DNA of 64,000 nt from Streptococcus mitis SK564 (GTDB taxonomy: Bacteria > Bacillota > Bacilli > Lactobacillales > Streptococcaceae), in NCBI RefSeq assembly GCF_000148525.1, contig NZ_AEDU01000007.1:1-64000 (forward strand), written 5' to 3'. Of the stretch, positions 1 to 9,562 are shown piece after piece. The notes below the pieces were generated by a model that did no database searches, was not told where the DNA came from, and was given only the letters and a program-made list of their open reading frames with translations. Each line of letters starts with the position of its first letter. The stretch's first letter is position 1. The position numbers and the translations under genes are program-made.

Positions 1-266
1 CACCAACAGATACAAATCCAGTTGCGCCAGTGACACCTGATAATAATGGAGGTTCTGGTCAAGATGCACCAACACCAGCTACTCCAACTCCAAATGCAGA
101 TCAGGTAGATACTAAGACTACTATGGATAATGGAGCTAAATCAAATGATTCTCAAAATGTATTGCCAAATACAGGAACAGAATCAAATGCGACTCTTGCA
201 TCTCTAGGACTTCTTGGACTATTGAGTGGATTTGGACTTGTAGCTCGCAAGAAAAAAGAAGACTAA
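1..266 (+). CDS. C-terminal end of an LPXTG cell-wall-anchored surface protein (partial)
   Basis: The reading frame is open from the first base, so the gene starts upstream of the window. What is visible is a Pro/Thr/Asn-rich stretch typical of a wall-spanning region, the sortase motif LPNTG at about 162-176, a hydrophobic segment of about 20 residues and a positively charged tail (RKKKED). This is the standard sortase A sorting signal, so the protein is cleaved between T and G and joined to peptidoglycan. A GTG at position 30 can be read as a start but is almost certainly internal. The catalytic or adhesive part lies outside the window, so the identity of the protein cannot be given. Confidence 0.9.
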   Translation, partial: PTDTNPVAPVTPDNNGGSGQDAPTPATPTPNADQVDTKTTMDNGAKSNDSQNVLPNTGTESNATLASLGLLGLLSGFGLVARKKKED

Positions 267-297
267 AAAATTAGTCAGATGAACATTCATTCTGTGG

Positions 298-348
298 TAT
301 TTTATGACAAAGTAGATTGGTTCTGGGAATCGTGTTAGTCATAAAATA
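298..348. repeat. Perfect 11-bp inverted repeat, AT-rich
   Basis: TATTTTATGAC (298-308) is repeated in inverse at 338-348, with a 29-nt loop. It lies 3' of the LPXTG gene and before its terminator. No T-tract follows, so it may be a 3'-UTR hairpin or a mobile-element scar; function unknown. Confidence 0.5.
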
Positions 349-370
349 AAAAGAATGATTAGATAAAGAA

Positions 371-424
371 AGCGAACAATGCTAGGATTTTGTTAAACGG
401 AATTCTAAGTATTGTTCGCTTTTT
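371..424 (+). terminator. Rho-independent terminator after the LPXTG gene
   Basis: AGCGAACAAT (371-380) pairs perfectly with ATTGTTCGCT (411-420), and the pairing continues inward with mismatches. A T-run (420-424) follows. The hemW -10 box starts five bases later, so terminator and promoter are nested. Confidence 0.8.
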
Positions 425-425
425 A

Positions 426-434
426 TGGTATAAT
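426..434 (+). promoter_or_regulatory. Extended -10 promoter of hemW
   Basis: TGGTATAAT at 426-434 is an extended -10 element; no good -35 is seen at 17 bp. A start 6-8 nt downstream falls on the hemW ATG (442), suggesting a leaderless mRNA. Confidence 0.65.
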
Positions 435-441
435 AATTACT

Positions 442-1572
442 ATGCAGAAAAAACCAACGTCAGCCTATGTGCACATCCCATTTTGTACCCAGATTTGTTA
501 TTATTGTGACTTTTCAAAGGTCTTCATCAAGAATCAGCCGGTAGATATCTATTTGGAACATCTGTTAGAAGAGTTTCGTTCTTATGATATTCAAAAGTTG
601 CGAACCCTCTACATCGGTGGTGGGACACCGACAGCCTTGTCAGCTTCACAACTAGAGGTGTTGTTGAAGGGCTTGACTAAAAACTTGGACTTGTCTGCCT
701 TGGAGGAGTTGACCATTGAAGCCAATCCAGGTGACTTGGATGCGGATAAGATAGCTGTGTTGAAGAACTCAGCTGTCAATCGTGTTTCGCTAGGCGTGCA
801 GACCTTTGATGACAAGATGCTGAAAAAGATTGGGCGCAGTCATTTGGTGAAGGATATTTATGAAAATATCGACCGTCTGAAACTGGCTGGTTTTGACAAT
901 ATTTCTATTGATTTGATTTATGCACTGCCTGGTCAGACAATGGAGCAGGTCAAGGAAAATGTGGCTAAGGCCATTGGGCTGGATATTCCCCATATGAGTT
1001 TGTATAGCTTGATTTTAGAAAATCATACGGTCTTTATGAATCGTATGCGACGAGGGAAATTACCTCTGCCTAAGGAAGAACTGGAAGCTGAGATGTTTGA
1101 GTACATCATCGCAGCGCTGGAGCGAGCTGGTTTTGAACATTATGAGATTTCTAATTTCTCCAAACCTGGTTTTGAAAGTCGCCACAATCTCATGTACTGG
1201 GACAATGCTGAATACTATGGCATCGGTGCTGGGGCATCTGGTTATGTTAATGGAGTGCGCTATAAAAACCATGGTCCCATTCGTCATTATCTCAGTGCGG
1301 TTGAGGAAGGCAATGCTCGTATCACAGAGGAGCACTTGAGTCAAAAAGAGCAAATGGAAGAAGAAATGTTCTTGGGACTTCGCAAGAAATCAGGAGTCTC
1401 CATGGTGCGATTTGAGGAAAAATTTGGACGGTCTTTCGATGGACTTTATGGAGAAATTGTCAAGGACTTGGTTCAACAAGGTCTCATGCAAATAGAGGGT
1501 GACCGAGTTCGTATGACAAAGAGAGGTCTCTTTTTGGGAGACACCGTAGCAGAACGATTTATTTTGGAGTAG
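442..1572 (+). CDS. hemW: HemW-type radical SAM protein (HemN-like, putative heme chaperone)
   Basis: The product is 376 residues if translation starts at ATG 442; the frame is open to 412, but the start used here directly precedes the conserved AYVHIPFC block. The radical SAM cluster motif CxxxCxxC is visible in FCTQICYYCDF near residues 15-25, followed by the GGGTPT block. The family binds a 4Fe-4S cluster and SAM. Gram-positive members of this length are HemW rather than true coproporphyrinogen dehydrogenase HemN, and streptococci make no heme, so a heme-handling role is inferred. No Shine-Dalgarno precedes the ATG and the -10 box ends only seven bases upstream. The stop codon lies four bases before the thioesterase start, so the two are probably co-transcribed. 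Confidence 0.88.
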   Translation: MQKKPTSAYVHIPFCTQICYYCDFSKVFIKNQPVDIYLEHLLEEFRSYDIQKLRTLYIGGGTPTALSASQLEVLLKGLTKNLDLSALEELTIEANPGDLDADKIAVLKNSAVNRVSLGVQTFDDKMLKKIGRSHLVKDIYENIDRLKLAGFDNISIDLIYALPGQTMEQVKENVAKAIGLDIPHMSLYSLILENHTVFMNRMRRGKLPLPKEELEAEMFEYIIAALERAGFEHYEISNFSKPGFESRHNLMYWDNAEYYGIGAGASGYVNGVRYKNHGPIRHYLSAVEEGNARITEEHLSQKEQMEEEMFLGLRKKSGVSMVRFEEKFGRSFDGLYGEIVKDLVQQGLMQIEGDRVRMTKRGLFLGDTVAERFILE

Positions 1573-1576
1573 GATG

Positions 1577-2314
1577 ATGGGCTTAACTTATCAAATGAAA
1601 ATGAAAATTCCTTTTGATATGGCTGATATGAACGGTCATATCAAGCTTCCAGATGTGATTTTGCTATCCCTGCAAGTTTCAGGGATGCAGTCTATTGAAC
1701 TGGGAGTTAGTGATAAGACTATTTTGGAAGAGCATAATCTGGTCTGGATTATCACAGATTATGATATTGAGGTGGTTCGTTTGCCTCATTTTGCGGAAGA
1801 AATCACCATCGAAACGGAAGCTTTGAGCTACAATCGACTCTTTTGCTATCGTCGCTTTACCATTTATGATGAATCAGGGCAGGAGCTTATCCATATGATG
1901 GCGACCTTTGTTCTCATGGACCGAGACAGTCGAAAAGTTCATGCTGTCGAACCTGAGATTGTGGCTCCTTACCAGTCTGAATTTAATAAAAAGCTCATCC
2001 GTGGACCAAAGTATGAGACTTTGGAAGAGCCAATCAGCAAGGATTACCATGTTCGTTTTTACGACTTGGATATGAATGGCCATGTCAATAACAGTAAATA
2101 CTTGGACTGGATTTTTGAGGTCATGGGAGCGGACTTTTTGACCCAATATATTCCCAAGAAAATCAATCTCAAGTATGTCAAGGAAGTTCGACCAGGTGGG
2201 GTGATTACATCGTCTGTTGAACGGACTGGACTGGAAAGCAAGCATGAGATTACAAGCGACGGGGCTACCAATGCCCAAGCTATCATCACTTGGCAAGAAA
2301 TAAAAAAGGATTAG
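1577..2314 (+). CDS. Acyl-ACP thioesterase (FatA/FatB family)
   Basis: A 245-residue protein of the bacterial acyl-ACP thioesterase family, which hydrolyses acyl-acyl carrier protein to release fatty acids in the cytoplasm. It shows the double hot-dog organisation: an N-terminal half with DMADMNGHIKLP, and a C-terminal half with the matching RFYDLDMNGHVNNSKYLDW block. The repeated D-x-N-G-H signature is typical of the family. Two ATG codons occur in tandem (1574 and 1577); the second is better spaced from the GGAG at about 1566 and is chosen. It follows hemW directly and is followed after nine bases by a HAD phosphatase, forming a tight operon. Confidence 0.87.
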   Translation: MGLTYQMKMKIPFDMADMNGHIKLPDVILLSLQVSGMQSIELGVSDKTILEEHNLVWIITDYDIEVVRLPHFAEEITIETEALSYNRLFCYRRFTIYDESGQELIHMMATFVLMDRDSRKVHAVEPEIVAPYQSEFNKKLIRGPKYETLEEPISKDYHVRFYDLDMNGHVNNSKYLDWIFEVMGADFLTQYIPKKINLKYVKEVRPGGVITSSVERTGLESKHEITSDGATNAQAIITWQEIKKD

Positions 2315-2323
2315 GGAAAATAG

Positions 2324-3097
2324 ATGAAATATAAAGGCTATTTAATTGATTTAGACGGAACTATTTATAAGGGGAAAGACAGAATCCCAGCTGGAGAGGC
2401 TTTTGTCCATGAATTGCAAAAGCGGGACATTCCCTATCTCTTTGTGACCAACAATACAACCCGCACTCCAGAGAGTGTTCAGGAGATGTTGGCTCAGAAT
2501 TTTAATATCGATACGCCCCTATCGACTGTCTACACAGCGACTTTGGCGACTATCGACTATATGAACGACTTGGGGCTTGAAAAGACGGTCTATGTCATCG
2601 GAGAATCAGGCCTCAAGGAAGCCATCAAGGCGGCTGGTTATGTCGAAGACAAGGAAAATCCTGCCTATGTAGTAGTAGGATTGGACTGGCAAGTCGACTA
2701 TGAAAAATTTGCGACAGCAACTCTGGCTATCCAAAAGGGTGCTCATTTTATCGGAACCAATCCTGACCTTAACATTCCAACAGAACGCGGTCTTTTGCCA
2801 GGTGCTGGTTCACTGATTACCCTTCTTGAAGTGGCAACACGAGTGAAGCCTGTTTATATAGGAAAACCAAATGCCATCATTATGGATAAGGCGGTTGGGC
2901 ACTTAGGTTTGGAACGTGAAGAATTAATCATGGTTGGGGACAACTACCTGACTGATATCCGAGCAGGGATTGACAATGGCATTCCAACGCTCTTGGTGAC
3001 GACAGGTTTTACCAAGGCAGAAGAAGTGGCAGACCTGCCAATCGCACCGACTCATGTGGTTTCTAGCCTTGCGGAGTGGAACTTTGATGAAAACTAA
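2324..3097 (+). CDS. NagD-like HAD-superfamily phosphatase (class IIA)
   Basis: A 257-residue protein with the HAD motif [11 protein letters not shown] near residue 10, motif II threonine in [10 protein letters not shown], and motif [16 protein letters not shown] near residue 205. The length and the type IIA cap between motifs II and III match the NagD/AraL/p-nitrophenyl phosphatase group. Such enzymes dephosphorylate sugar phosphates or nucleotides in the cytoplasm; the substrate cannot be deduced. The final codons overlap the next gene by 11 bases. Confidence 0.87.
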   Translation: MKYKGYLIDLDGTIYKGKDRIPAGEAFVHELQKRDIPYLFVTNNTTRTPESVQEMLAQNFNIDTPLSTVYTATLATIDYMNDLGLEKTVYVIGESGLKEAIKAAGYVEDKENPAYVVVGLDWQVDYEKFATATLAIQKGAHFIGTNPDLNIPTERGLLPGAGSLITLLEVATRVKPVYIGKPNAIIMDKAVGHLGLEREELIMVGDNYLTDIRAGIDNGIPTLLVTTGFTKAEEVADLPIAPTHVVSSLAEWNFDEN

Positions 3098-3704
3098 ACT
3101 GACCTTTTGGAGCTCTATGCTCTTTCTCCTCTCTCTTTCTATCCTTCTGACCATTTATTTGGCTTGGATTTTTTATCCGCTGGAAATTCAGTGGTTAAGT
3201 TTAACGGATCGGGTCTATTTAAAATCAGAAACCATTCAATACAACTTTCATATCTTGATGAATTATCTGACCAATCCTTTTAGTCAGGTCCTAGAGATGC
3301 CAGATTTTCGTTCGTCAGCAGCTGGTCTGCACCATTTCGCAGTGGTCAAGAATCTCTTTCATTTGGTTCAGCTAGTTGCCCTAGTTACCCTGCCAAGCTT
3401 CTATTTCTTTGTCAAAGGGATTGTGAAAAAGGGCTTCTTGTCTCTATTTAGTAAAGGGCTTTTGGCTCTAGTGGTTTTGCCTTTACTGATTGGGCTTGGA
3501 GGAGTGTTGATTGGTTTTGACCAATTCTTTACTCTTTTCCATCAAATTCTCTTTGTGGGAGATGATACCTGGCTTTTTGACCCAGCCAAGGATCCTGTTA
3601 TACTGATTTTGCCAGAGACCTTCTTCCTTCATGCCTTCCTCCTCTTTTTTGCCCTCTATGAAAGCTTCTTTGGCTATCTTTATCTAAAAAGTCGTAGGAA
3701 GTGA
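3087..3704 (+). CDS. TIGR01906/DUF1461 family integral membrane protein
   Basis: 205 residues, starting at ATG 3087 inside the last codons of the preceding gene; this overlap favours it over the longer frame beginning at 3054. The sequence is strongly hydrophobic with about four membrane segments: near residues 10-30, two centrally, and one near the C-terminus ending in a basic tail (LKSRRK). It resembles the streptococcal TIGR01906 family, whose role is unknown. No catalytic motif is apparent. It closes the hemW operon and is followed by a terminator. Confidence 0.75.
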   Translation: MKTKLTFWSSMLFLLSLSILLTIYLAWIFYPLEIQWLSLTDRVYLKSETIQYNFHILMNYLTNPFSQVLEMPDFRSSAAGLHHFAVVKNLFHLVQLVALVTLPSFYFFVKGIVKKGFLSLFSKGLLALVVLPLLIGLGGVLIGFDQFFTLFHQILFVGDDTWLFDPAKDPVILILPETFFLHAFLLFFALYESFFGYLYLKSRRK

Positions 3705-3809
3705 AACGAAAGATGTTCTTATTTCACATGTATAAATTAGGTGTGTGATTCGAAACTATCGTTAAGAGTGAATTAACTAATTCAGAAATGTATTAATCGT
3801 TCGCAAACA

Positions 3810-3841
3810 GTCTATTTTTCTGGAAAAATAGGCTTTTTTTC
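3810..3841 (+). terminator. Rho-independent terminator after the TIGR01906 gene
   Basis: CTATTTTT (3812-3819) and AAAAATAG (3824-3831) form a perfect 8-bp stem with a CTGG loop, extended by a G-T and a G-C pair, followed by eight T residues. Confidence 0.85.
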
Positions 3842-3851
3842 TAAAAATCTC

Positions 3852-3880
3852 TAGTCAAGCGCTTTATTTTTTTGTATAAT
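3852..3880 (+). promoter_or_regulatory. Probable promoter of the spx operon
   Basis: TATAAT lies at 3875-3880, with a weak -35-like TAGTCA at 3852-3857 (17-bp spacer). It sits just after the terminator and 34 bases before the spx start. Confidence 0.55.
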
Positions 3881-3914
3881 AGAGGTAGCAAAGTATAGAT
3901 AAGAAGAGAAAAGC

Positions 3915-4316
3915 ATGATTACACTATTTCTATCACCGAGCTGTACTTCATGTCGTAAGGCAAAGGCCTGGCTAGAAAAACATAAGGTGCCCTTTGAGGA
4001 ACACAATATTATGACCAGTCCCTTAACAAGAAAAGAATTGCAACACATCCTTTCCTTGACCGAAAATGGTACTGATGACATTATTTCAACTCGTTCAAAA
4101 ATTTTTCAAAAATTAGATATTGATGTAGAAAGTATTTCGGTATCAGAATTGCTTCATTTGATTGAGCAGTATCCTAGTCTTTTGCGTCGTCCCATTATTA
4201 TTGATGCCAAACGTATGCAAATCGGTTTTAATGAAGATGAGATTCGTGCTTTTCTCCCTCGTAGTTATCGTAAGCAAGAACTAAAAGAAGCAAGAATGAG
4301 AGCTGGTATTAGTTAA
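3915..4316 (+). CDS. spx: Spx family redox-responsive transcriptional regulator
   Basis: A 133-residue ArsC-fold protein with the Spx redox switch CTSC (C10 and C13) and the conserved LLRRPIIID block near residue 90. Spx proteins bind the RNA polymerase alpha C-terminal domain and activate thiol-stress genes; streptococci carry two paralogues (SpxA1 and SpxA2), and which one this is cannot be settled from sequence alone. The CxxC is intact, so redox sensing is expected. The start ATG follows an AAGAGAAAAG ribosome site. The stop overlaps the next start (TAATG), indicating coupling with the UPF0223 gene. Confidence 0.88.
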
Positions 4317-4594
4317 TGAACAAACAGTATAGTTACCCACTAGATTTGTCGTGGAGCACTGAAGAACTTGCTTCAGTGCTTTCTTTTTTTAATGATGTTG
4401 AAGCTGCCTATGAGGGCAAGGTAGAGGCTAAAAAGTTACTGGACTCCTATAAAGGATTCAAGGCGGTCGTGCCAAGTAAGAGCGAAGAAAAACGTTTGGG
4501 ACGAGAATTTGAAACAGTTAGTGGCTATTCGCTTTACCGAGCGGTTCAGGCTGCCAAGGAAAAAGGGGAAGGAAAGATTTCTCTTGGAAAGTAA
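4316..4594 (+). CDS. UPF0223 family small protein (YktA-like)
   Basis: 92 residues, matching the length and pattern of the UPF0223 family of Firmicutes ([11 protein letters not shown] at the N-terminus, [11 protein letters not shown] in the middle, [10 protein letters not shown] near the end). No function is established for the family. Its ATG shares a base with the spx stop, and its 3' end overlaps the TTG start of the IMPase gene by 11 bases, so all three are probably made from one transcript by translational coupling. Confidence 0.82.
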
Positions 4595-5357
4595 ATTTGA
4601 ATTTGCCAAAGAGCTTATCAAGAAGGCGGGCCAGTACATCCTTGACCATATGCAGGAAGACTTGTGTGTTGAGACTAAGACCTCTCCAACAGATTTGGTG
4701 ACCAGACTGGACAAGGAAGTTCAGGAACTCTTGGTTGGTGAAATTCTATCCCGTTATCCTGAGGATAAGATTTGTGCTGAAGAAGGTTGTCTGAGAGCTT
4801 CGATTCAAGAGGGCAAGGTTTGGGTCATTGATCCCATTGATGGTACCAATAACTTTGTCGCCCAGAAGGAAGATTTTGCTGTTATGATGGCTTATTTTGA
4901 AAATGGTCAAGGACAGTTTGGTCTGATTTATGATGTGGTCAAAGGGGATTGTTATCACGGTGGTGGGGAATTTCCAGTTTGTCTAAATGATAGGCCCCTA
5001 GCTCCTTTTAAAACTAAACAACTTGGAGATTTTCTCATTGCAGGGAATAGTGGGATGTTGGAAACCAATGAATGGGGCTTGGCTGATTTGAGTCGAGCTG
5101 TACTCGGTGTACGTGTCTATGGGAGTGCGGCCATTAGTTTTGCCAAGATTTTGTCAGGACATTTGTTGACCTATGTCACCTATCTGCAACCATGGGATTA
5201 TGCTGCGGCTAGTATTTTAGGGGAAAGTCTGGGCTATCAGGTTGTGACCCTATCTGGTCAACCGCTTGATTTTCAAACCAGACAGCCGGTCATGATGCTA
5301 CCTCTTGAGATGCAGGAGGAAATTCAGTCCTATATTTACGAAAGGAAAAGAACTTAA
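4584..5357 (+). CDS. Inositol monophosphatase family protein (TTG start)
   Basis: The metal-binding motifs of the IMPase/SuhB/CysQ superfamily are clear: EE in CAEEG, then DPIDGTNNF (residues about 85-93), and the C-terminal [10 protein letters not shown]. The enzyme is expected to hydrolyse a small phosphate monoester with Mg2+; whether inositol phosphate, PAP or NADP is the substrate is not determined. The open frame extends to 4509, but a TTG at 4584, preceded by an AAGGAAAG ribosome site and overlapping the previous stop, gives the 257-residue family length and is preferred. The stop is directly followed by the next gene's ATG. Confidence 0.83.
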
Positions 5358-6662
5358 ATGCAATTTCCAGAAGGATTTGTTGAAAAATATGAAGAGATAC
5401 TAGGAGATGAGGCAAGAGATTTTCTTGCCTCTTTTGAGGAGGAAGCGGTTTCGGCCTTTCGGGTCAATCCTTTAAAAGAAGCGCCAGTTTCCTTTCCTGA
5501 TGCTATTCCTCAAACCCCTTGGGGCCACTATGGTAAGGTTTCAGGGAAATCGCCTGAGCATGCTACAGGCTTGGTTTATTCGCAAGAACCTGCTGCTCAG
5601 ATGGTTGCTCAGGTAGCCCAGCCCAGTCCTGGTATGAAGGTTTTGGACTTGGCAGCTGCACCGGGTGGTAAATCAACTCAATTAGCAGCCTATCTAGCAG
5701 GGGAGGGTCTTCTCGTTTCCAATGAAATTTCAAGCAAACGGGCTAAGATTTTAGTAGAAAACATGGAGCGCTTTGGAGCGACAAATGTTGTGGTGACCAA
5801 TGAATCTGCTGACCGCTTGGCCAAGGTTTTTAAGGGCTATTTTGACCTCATTGTCCTTGATGCCCCTTGCTCAGGGGAAGGGATGTTCCGTAAGCAACCA
5901 GATGCTATGGACTATTGGAGCTTAGATTATCCGAGTCAATGTGCTAGCTTGCAAAGAGAAATTCTGGAAGATGCAGTAACCATGCTAGCTGAAGGTGGTC
6001 GCTTGGTTTATTCAACCTGTACCTGGGCACCTGAGGAAAACGAAGAGATTGTCAATTGGTTGCTGGAAGAGTATGATTTTGACTTGTTACCAGTAGAGCA
6101 TATCAATGGAATGGTAGCTGGTATTGACCTCCCAGAAACGGCTCGGATGTATCCTCATCATTTTAAGGGAGAGGGGCAATTTGTAGCCCATTTACAATTT
6201 AAAGGTGACAATCCAGCTCCTAAATTTAAGGCAAGTAAGAGTAACCTCAGCCGTGAACAAGTTACCTTGTGGCAGGAATTTGCCCAAAAACATTTGCAGG
6301 TCAATCTAAGGGGTATCTTGCAGACTTTTGGTGACCAACTTTATCTCTTGCCAGAACTCTTGCCAGATCTAGGGAAGCTCAAGATTGCTCGCAATGGCCT
6401 GCATCTGGGTACTTTTAAGAAGAAACGTTTTGAACCTAGTTTTGCTCTTGGTCTAGCCTTGAAACCGAGTCAGGTCAAGCAGTCGGTTGAAATTGACCAA
6501 GAAGCGTTTGTAAAGTATGTGGCTGGAGAAACCGTTCAGCTGGCGGAAAGTCTGCCAAATGGTTGGTACCAAGTTTTGGTTCAGGGCAATGGTTTGGGCT
6601 TTGCAAAGGTGACTGGAAATGTTTTGAAAAATTATTTTCCAAAAGGCCTCAGATTCAAGTGA
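5358..6662 (+). CDS. RsmF-type 16S rRNA (cytosine-5) methyltransferase (NOL1/NOP2/Sun)
   Basis: 434 residues. The SAM-binding methylase domain covers about residues 20-300: LDLAAAPGGKST (motif I), LDAPCSGEG (motif IV, with its cysteine) and STCTWAPEEN (motif VI, with the catalytic cysteine). The C-terminal third resembles the RsmF-associated domain and a PUA-like tail, which separates it from RsmB. It should place m5C in 16S rRNA using SAM. The ATG directly follows the IMPase stop, with no gap, so the two are one transcription unit. The exact target base is unknown. Confidence 0.85.
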   Translation: MQFPEGFVEKYEEILGDEARDFLASFEEEAVSAFRVNPLKEAPVSFPDAIPQTPWGHYGKVSGKSPEHATGLVYSQEPAAQMVAQVAQPSPGMKVLDLAAAPGGKSTQLAAYLAGEGLLVSNEISSKRAKILVENMERFGATNVVVTNESADRLAKVFKGYFDLIVLDAPCSGEGMFRKQPDAMDYWSLDYPSQCASLQREILEDAVTMLAEGGRLVYSTCTWAPEENEEIVNWLLEEYDFDLLPVEHINGMVAGIDLPETARMYPHHFKGEGQFVAHLQFKGDNPAPKFKASKSNLSREQVTLWQEFAQKHLQVNLRGILQTFGDQLYLLPELLPDLGKLKIARNGLHLGTFKKKRFEPSFALGLALKPSQVKQSVEIDQEAFVKYVAGETVQLAESLPNGWYQVLVQGNGLGFAKVTGNVLKNYFPKGLRFK

Positions 6663-6691
6663 AAATGCTAGTCAAAGTAGCTTGTCTATGT

Positions 6692-6697
6692 TATAGT
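6692..6697 (+). promoter_or_regulatory. Candidate extended -10 upstream of the pst operon
   Basis: TGTTATAGT (-10 at 6692-6697) lies in the 220-base gap 6663-6882 between the rRNA methylase and pstS. No confident -35 or regulator box was recognised. The rest of the gap shows nothing identifiable apart from A/T-rich sequence and the pstS ribosome site AAGGAG near 6870. Confidence 0.4.
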
Positions 6698-6882
6698 GGA
6701 AGTATGGATTTTTTTCAAATTGTCTTTCATTTTAAGTCAAAATTGGTGGAGATGATAACTGAGTAAATTTCAAGTAAAACCAAGCTCAGAACTTCAGTTG
6801 GTTCCCAATTTTCAAAAGAAAAACATAAATAAATAGTTGAAAAAATTCACAGCATTCACCATTATTTTCAAGGAGAAAAACA

Positions 6883-7761
6883 GTGAAAAAAAGGAAAAAA
6901 CTCGCTCTATCCCTTGCGGCTCTTTTGCTGGCAGGTTCTTTGGCGGGATGTGCTAGCTGGATTGATCGTGGAGAATCCATGACAGCTGTTGGCTCAACGG
7001 CTCTTCAGCCCTTGGTCGAAGCAGCAGCAGATGAATTCGGCTCTCTGCACGTTGGAAAAACAGTCAACGTCCAAGGTGGAGGATCTGGTACAGGTTTGTC
7101 TCAGGTTCAGTCTGGAGCCGTTGATGTAGGAAATTCAGACGTATTTGCCGAGGAAAAAGACGGTATCAACGCTTCTGCTCTAGTGGACCACAAGGTTGCT
7201 GTTGCAGGCTTGGCGGTGATTGTGAACAAGGAAGTTGACGTTGAAAATCTGACAACTGAACAACTCCGTAGCATCTTCACAGGTCAAGTGACCAACTGGA
7301 AAGAGGTTGGGGGGAAAGACCTAGCCATTTCTATTATCAACCGTGCGGCAAGTTCTGGTTCGCGTGCAACCTTTGATAGTGTTGTCATGGATGGCCAATC
7401 TGCCGTGCAGAGTCAAGAACAGGATTCAAATGGGATGGTCAAAAACATTGTTTCTCAGACACCAGGAGCCATTTCTTACCTAGCCTTTGCCTATGTGGAT
7501 GACTCAGTTAAACGCATGAAATTGAACGGCTATGAGCCGATTGCAGAAAATGTTACAACCAATAACTGGCCTCTGTGGTCTTATGAACACATGTATACCC
7601 TAGGTCAGCCCAATGAATTGGTGGCAGAATTTCTCAACTTTGTCCTCTCAGATGAAGCGCAAAGCGGAATCGTTAAGGGAATGGGCTATATTTCTGTCAA
7701 GGAAATGAAGGTTGAAAAAGATGCTGTAGGAACGGTAACAGCACTAGAAGGGAGTCAATAA
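6883..7761 (+). CDS. pstS: Phosphate-binding lipoprotein PstS (GTG start)
   Basis: 292 residues starting with GTG 6883, nine bases after a strong AAGGAG. The N-terminus is a lipoprotein signal: KKRKK, a hydrophobic run, and the lipobox LAGC with Cys23. The mature part has the PBP-like fold motifs of PstS, including [20 protein letters not shown] (phosphate loop) and [12 protein letters not shown]. It captures orthophosphate at the outer membrane face and passes it to PstCA. Its stop overlaps the pstC ATG. A phosphate-starvation regulator is expected to control it, but no operator was recognised. Confidence 0.93.
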   Translation: MKKRKKLALSLAALLLAGSLAGCASWIDRGESMTAVGSTALQPLVEAAADEFGSLHVGKTVNVQGGGSGTGLSQVQSGAVDVGNSDVFAEEKDGINASALVDHKVAVAGLAVIVNKEVDVENLTTEQLRSIFTGQVTNWKEVGGKDLAISIINRAASSGSRATFDSVVMDGQSAVQSQEQDSNGMVKNIVSQTPGAISYLAFAYVDDSVKRMKLNGYEPIAENVTTNNWPLWSYEHMYTLGQPNELVAEFLNFVLSDEAQSGIVKGMGYISVKEMKVEKDAVGTVTALEGSQ

Positions 7762-8678
7762 TGAATCAAGAAGAATTAGCTAAAAAATTACTTTCTCCCT
7801 CAAAGAACTCTCGTCTAGAGAAACTAGGAAAAGGCTTGACTTTTGCCTGTCTGTCTTTGATTGTCATCATTGTGGCTATGATTTTGATTTTCGTAGCTCA
7901 AAAAGGTTTGTCGACCTTCTTTGTCAATGGAGTCAATATCTTTGATTTCCTTTTTGGCCAAACTTGGAATCCTTCAGGGAAACAATTTGGTGCTCTTCCC
8001 ATGATTTTGGGTTCCTTTATTGTCACAATCCTATCAGCCCTTATCGCAACTCCTTTTGCCATTGGGGCGGCAGTCTTTATGACGGAAGTCTCACCAAAAG
8101 GTGCTAGAATCTTGCAACCAGCCATTGAATTGCTGGTCGGGATTCCTTCAGTCGTGTATGGATTTATTGGTTTGCAGGTCGTAGTCCCCTTTGTACGTAG
8201 TGTCTTTGGTGGAACTGGTTTTGGAATTTTATCAGGGATTTTCGTTCTCTTTGTCATGATTTTACCGACGGTAACCTTTATGACAACCGATAGCTTGCGT
8301 GCGGTGCCTCGTCACTACCGCGAAGCTAGTTTGGCTATGGGGGCTACTCGTTGGCAAACCATCTGGCGCGTGACCTTAAAGGCAGCACGTTCAGGGATTT
8401 TTACAGCAGTAGTCTTTGGGATGGCGCGTGCCTTTGGCGAGGCCTTGGCCATTCAGATGGTAGTTGGAAACTCAGCCGTTGTCCCAACTTCATTGACAAC
8501 ACCTGCTGCGACCTTGACCTCTGTGTTGACCATGGGTATCGGAAATACCGTTATGGGTACAGTTGATAATAACGTACTTTGGTCACTGGCCTTAGTCTTG
8601 CTTTTAATGAGTTTGGCCTTCAACAGTGTGATTAAATTGATTACGAAAGAAAGAGGAAAGAAAAACTATGCACGCTAA
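7761..8678 (+). CDS. pstC: Phosphate ABC transporter permease PstC
   Basis: 305 residues with about six membrane segments and the permease EAA loop (YREASLAMGATRWQTIWRV, near residue 185) that contacts the ATPase. It forms the membrane channel with PstA. The ATG overlaps the pstS stop by one base, and the 3' end overlaps pstA by 11 bases, so expression is coupled. Confidence 0.93.
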   Translation: MNQEELAKKLLSPSKNSRLEKLGKGLTFACLSLIVIIVAMILIFVAQKGLSTFFVNGVNIFDFLFGQTWNPSGKQFGALPMILGSFIVTILSALIATPFAIGAAVFMTEVSPKGARILQPAIELLVGIPSVVYGFIGLQVVVPFVRSVFGGTGFGILSGIFVLFVMILPTVTFMTTDSLRAVPRHYREASLAMGATRWQTIWRVTLKAARSGIFTAVVFGMARAFGEALAIQMVVGNSAVVPTSLTTPAATLTSVLTMGIGNTVMGTVDNNVLWSLALVLLLMSLAFNSVIKLITKERGKKNYAR

Positions 8679-9552
8679 GAAATTAGATAAAATTGCAACA
8701 GCTGTCCTCTACTCAATTGCAGGAATTATCGTTGCCATCTTGGCATCCTTGATTCTCTATATCTTGGTTCGTGGTTTGCCCCACATCTCTTGGTCTTTCT
8801 TGACTGGCAAATCATCTTCTTACCAAGCAGGCGGAGGGATTGGAATTCAGCTTTATAATTCCTTCTTCCTCTTGGTCATCACCTTGATTATCTCTGTTCC
8901 CTTGTCTATGGGAGCTGGGATTTTCCTAGCTGAATATGCTAAAAAAGGTCCTGTGACCAATTTTGTCAGAACCTGTATTGAAATCTTATCTTCACTGCCA
9001 TCAGTGGTTGTGGGTCTCTTTGGTTACTTGATCTTTGTAGTTCAGTTTGAGTATGGATTTTCAATCATTTCAGGTGCCTTGGCCTTGACGGTCTTTAACC
9101 TGCCTCAGATGACGCGTAATGTTGAGGACAGCTTGAAACACGTTCACCATACGCAACGTGAGGCTGGTCTGGCCCTTGGAATTTCTCGTTGGGAGACAGT
9201 TGTCCATGTGGTTATTCCAGAAGCCCTTCCAGGTATTGTGACGGGAGTTGTCTTGGCTTCTGGTCGTATCTTTGGTGAGGCTGCGGCTCTTATCTATACA
9301 GCAGGACAATCCGCTCCAGCCCTTGACTGGTCTAACTGGAATATTCTCAGTGTGACCAGCCCAATCTCTATCTTCCGTCAAGCAGAAACCTTGGCTGTCC
9401 ACATCTGGAAGGTCAATAGTGAAGGAACCATTCCAGATGGAACTATCGTATCAGCAGGTTCTGCAGCCGTGCTCCTTATCTTTATCCTCATCTTTAACTT
9501 TGGAGCCCGTAAACTCGGAAGCTATCTACATAAGAAATTAACCGCTGCCTAA
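8668..9552 (+). CDS. pstA: Phosphate ABC transporter permease PstA
   Basis: 294 residues with about six membrane helices and the EAA loop REAGLALGISRWETVVHV near residue 165. It pairs with PstC to form the phosphate channel. The start lies inside the end of pstC in another frame. Ten bases separate its stop from pstB1, with an AAGGAG site between. Confidence 0.93.
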   Translation: MHAKKLDKIATAVLYSIAGIIVAILASLILYILVRGLPHISWSFLTGKSSSYQAGGGIGIQLYNSFFLLVITLIISVPLSMGAGIFLAEYAKKGPVTNFVRTCIEILSSLPSVVVGLFGYLIFVVQFEYGFSIISGALALTVFNLPQMTRNVEDSLKHVHHTQREAGLALGISRWETVVHVVIPEALPGIVTGVVLASGRIFGEAAALIYTAGQSAPALDWSNWNILSVTSPISIFRQAETLAVHIWKVNSEGTIPDGTIVSAGSAAVLLIFILIFNFGARKLGSYLHKKLTAA

Positions 9553-9562
9553 AGGAGAAGCC

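Noticed and set aside
6563..6766. 67-codon frame at the end of the RsmF gene
   Set aside because: Out of frame with the methylase for most of its length and with no ribosome site or family pattern.
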